A DNA stretch of 16,524 nucleotides from Thermoplasmata archaeon (GTDB lineage Archaea > Thermoplasmatota > Thermoplasmata > Thermoplasmatales > Thermoplasmataceae). Numbering within the stretch: the stretch's first letter is position 1; each line of letters starts with the position of its first letter. Where the stretch lies: assembly GCA_021850505.1 (NCBI GenBank), contig JAJZLW010000061.1:1-16524 (forward strand). The letters run 5' to 3'. This document shows positions 15,532 to 16,524 of the stretch, in pieces. The translations under genes were made by a program, and so were the position numbers. Below the pieces are notes generated by a model that did no database searches, was not told the origin of the DNA, and saw nothing but the letters and a program-made list of their open reading frames with translations.

Positions 15532-16524
15532 TTAATTGGGGGATAAAAGTTTTCTAAATTTCTGGTAAACAGAATAAGCAAAAACCCCGGTAGAGACAAA
15601 AGTTATTGTATGCCTGTTGGACCAGTCCAGTTCCTTCACGAGGTAAGTTAAATGTTTGCTTTTATCCTCATGCGGTGTATATTCCATACCATTCAGATAA
15701 CTCATTATATTCTCAACGATTGCATCCTTCTCGTTATTCCTGACATAACCCAGCCTGCTTCCAACCTCGACCATCTTTATCCCTGAAAGATATGTCGCCT
15801 CAACCATGTCTTTTTTCGACATCCATTCTGTTTCGTAGTTTATGAAGTCATCCCATGATCTTCCATTTTCTAAAAGATTGTAGAAATCCATCAAATGCTT
15901 TGTCTTGATCCTGAATCCATATCTATCAGGCATTTCATAAAACAAGGAGCCAACATCCAGAAACGGTGTAAGCGGAGAGATGAATCCATAAATAGGCATA
16001 TTTTCCTTTCGGTGATCCAAAATGAACTTTTCAAGGAAATCTGCATCCGTCAATACATCATCTTTTGTCTGATGGGGCAGTCCAATTGAGAAATAGATAT
16101 CGAACTTCTTTGAACCGAATTCTGCAGCAAGATCCACAGATTTTGCAAGGCTGTCATTATCGTAATACCTTCCAGTGTTCTGCCTTATCCTAATATCGGA
16201 AGAATCCGGAGAGATTTCGCACATAAACTGATCGACGTTTTTCGAAATAACCTCAAAGTATTGCCTTCCAGGCGGAACAAAATATTCTGTTAAGAGAGGA
16301 AGATCTATTCCCCGGGACTTGAACTCATTGAACAGCTTAGTGTAGTACTTTTCACCAGTCTGGCATATATCCCCGGCAATGAATACTGGTGACGCAATCG
16401 TGTCCTGAACTATTTCTACCTCTTCTGCTATTCTGACCGGGTCCCTCTTGACAAGACCAGTGCTGTGATACCTGTTTCCATAAGCAAAATTAGAGCCACC
16501 ACAGAATCCGCAATTATACTGGCA
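15532..16524 (-). CDS. Radical SAM protein, Ta0216-like (N-terminal part outside window)
   Basis: The C-terminal 330 residues of a larger protein are in the window; its 5' end is beyond the right edge. The first residues visible are CQYNCGFCGGSNFAYGNR, giving the CxxxCxxC motif that binds the 4Fe-4S cluster of radical SAM enzymes. Further on are LLTEYFVPPG and CEISPDSSDIRIRQNTGRYYDND, typical of radical SAM barrels. The pattern resembles the Thermoplasma Ta0216 family, which carries an N-terminal B12-binding domain; that domain would lie upstream and cannot be checked here. A short hydrophobic stretch occurs near the C-terminus (TITFVSTGVFAYSVYQ). The ATG at 16224 is internal, not the start. 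The reaction is unknown; a methylation or rearrangement dependent on cobalamin is a family-based guess. Confidence 0.82.
   Translation of the reverse strand, partial: CQYNCGFCGGSNFAYGNRYHSTGLVKRDPVRIAEEVEIVQDTIASPVFIAGDICQTGEKYYTKLFNEFKSRGIDLPLLTEYFVPPGRQYFEVISKNVDQFMCEISPDSSDIRIRQNTGRYYDNDSLAKSVDLAAEFGSKKFDIYFSIGLPHQTKDDVLTDADFLEKFILDHRKENMPIYGFISPLTPFLDVGSLFYEMPDRYGFRIKTKHLMDFYNLLENGRSWDDFINYETEWMSKKDMVEATYLSGIKMVEVGSRLGYVRNNEKDAIVENIMSYLNGMEYTPHEDKSKHLTYLVKELDWSNRHTITFVSTGVFAYSVYQKFRKLLSPN

Noticed and set aside
15532..16524. Radical SAM gene as the RaSEA partner of ArcS
   Set aside because: The visible sequence resembles B12-type Ta0216 proteins, not the Elp3-like RaSEA, and the gene is 13 kb from arcS.
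1..16524. CRISPR arrays, insertion sequences, tRNA or rRNA genes
   Set aside because: I saw no regularly spaced repeats, transposase-like proteins, long terminal inverted repeats or cloverleaf-like sequences on reading through; a dedicated search was not possible.

Overview
The window looks like chromosomal DNA of an archaeon, most likely of the order Thermoplasmatales (genus not resolved). It carries archaeal informational genes (exosome subunit Csl4, archaeosine synthase, aIF5A, ribosomal protein L10e). Several genes have TATA-like boxes about 25-30 bases before the start codon, which suggests leaderless transcripts. TTG and GTG starts are used. The radical SAM protein at the right edge resembles a family I associate with Thermoplasma. 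I see no mobile element, CRISPR array, tRNA or rRNA.

Layout. (1) 1-2268: the start of csl4 (minus strand, cut by the window edge), divergent from an archaeosine synthase (arcS) gene that has the full PC-x3-KPY-x2-S-x2-H signature. (2) 2327-9338: a tight six-gene plus-strand operon. It encodes a 917-residue N-anchored, sequon-rich surface protein with about five carboxypeptidase-regulatory-like beta modules; a soluble DUF4129-like protein; a one-TM coiled-coil protein; a MoxR AAA+ ATPase; a DUF58/vWA protein; and a polytopic membrane protein. The last three junctions but one are short overlaps or near-abutments, so the genes probably act together at the cell surface. (3) 9345-11973: an MTA/SAH/5'-deoxyadenosine-type deaminase, aIF5A and an agmatinase, a set that fits polyamine and hypusine metabolism. 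The agmatinase has no ATG, GTG or TTG at its 5' end; the likely start is CTG in a 4-base CTGA overlap, or ATT.

(4) 11976-12506: ribosomal protein L10e (uL16) on the minus strand, almost touching the agmatinase stop. (5) 12507-13287: two very short genes, an 8-cysteine CWC-type zinc-ribbon-like protein of 52 residues and a 53-residue AbrB-type DNA-binding protein with a candidate operator. (6) 13288-14928: a family I (propionate/acetate-type) CoA-transferase with its catalytic Glu. (7) 14960-16524, minus strand: a UspA-type protein with an altered nucleotide-binding loop, and the C-terminal 330 residues of a radical SAM protein whose CxxxCxxC cluster motif sits exactly at the window edge.

The most novel part is the surface-protein/MoxR/DUF58 operon. 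The most checkable oddities are the non-canonical agmatinase start and the tiny CWC protein.
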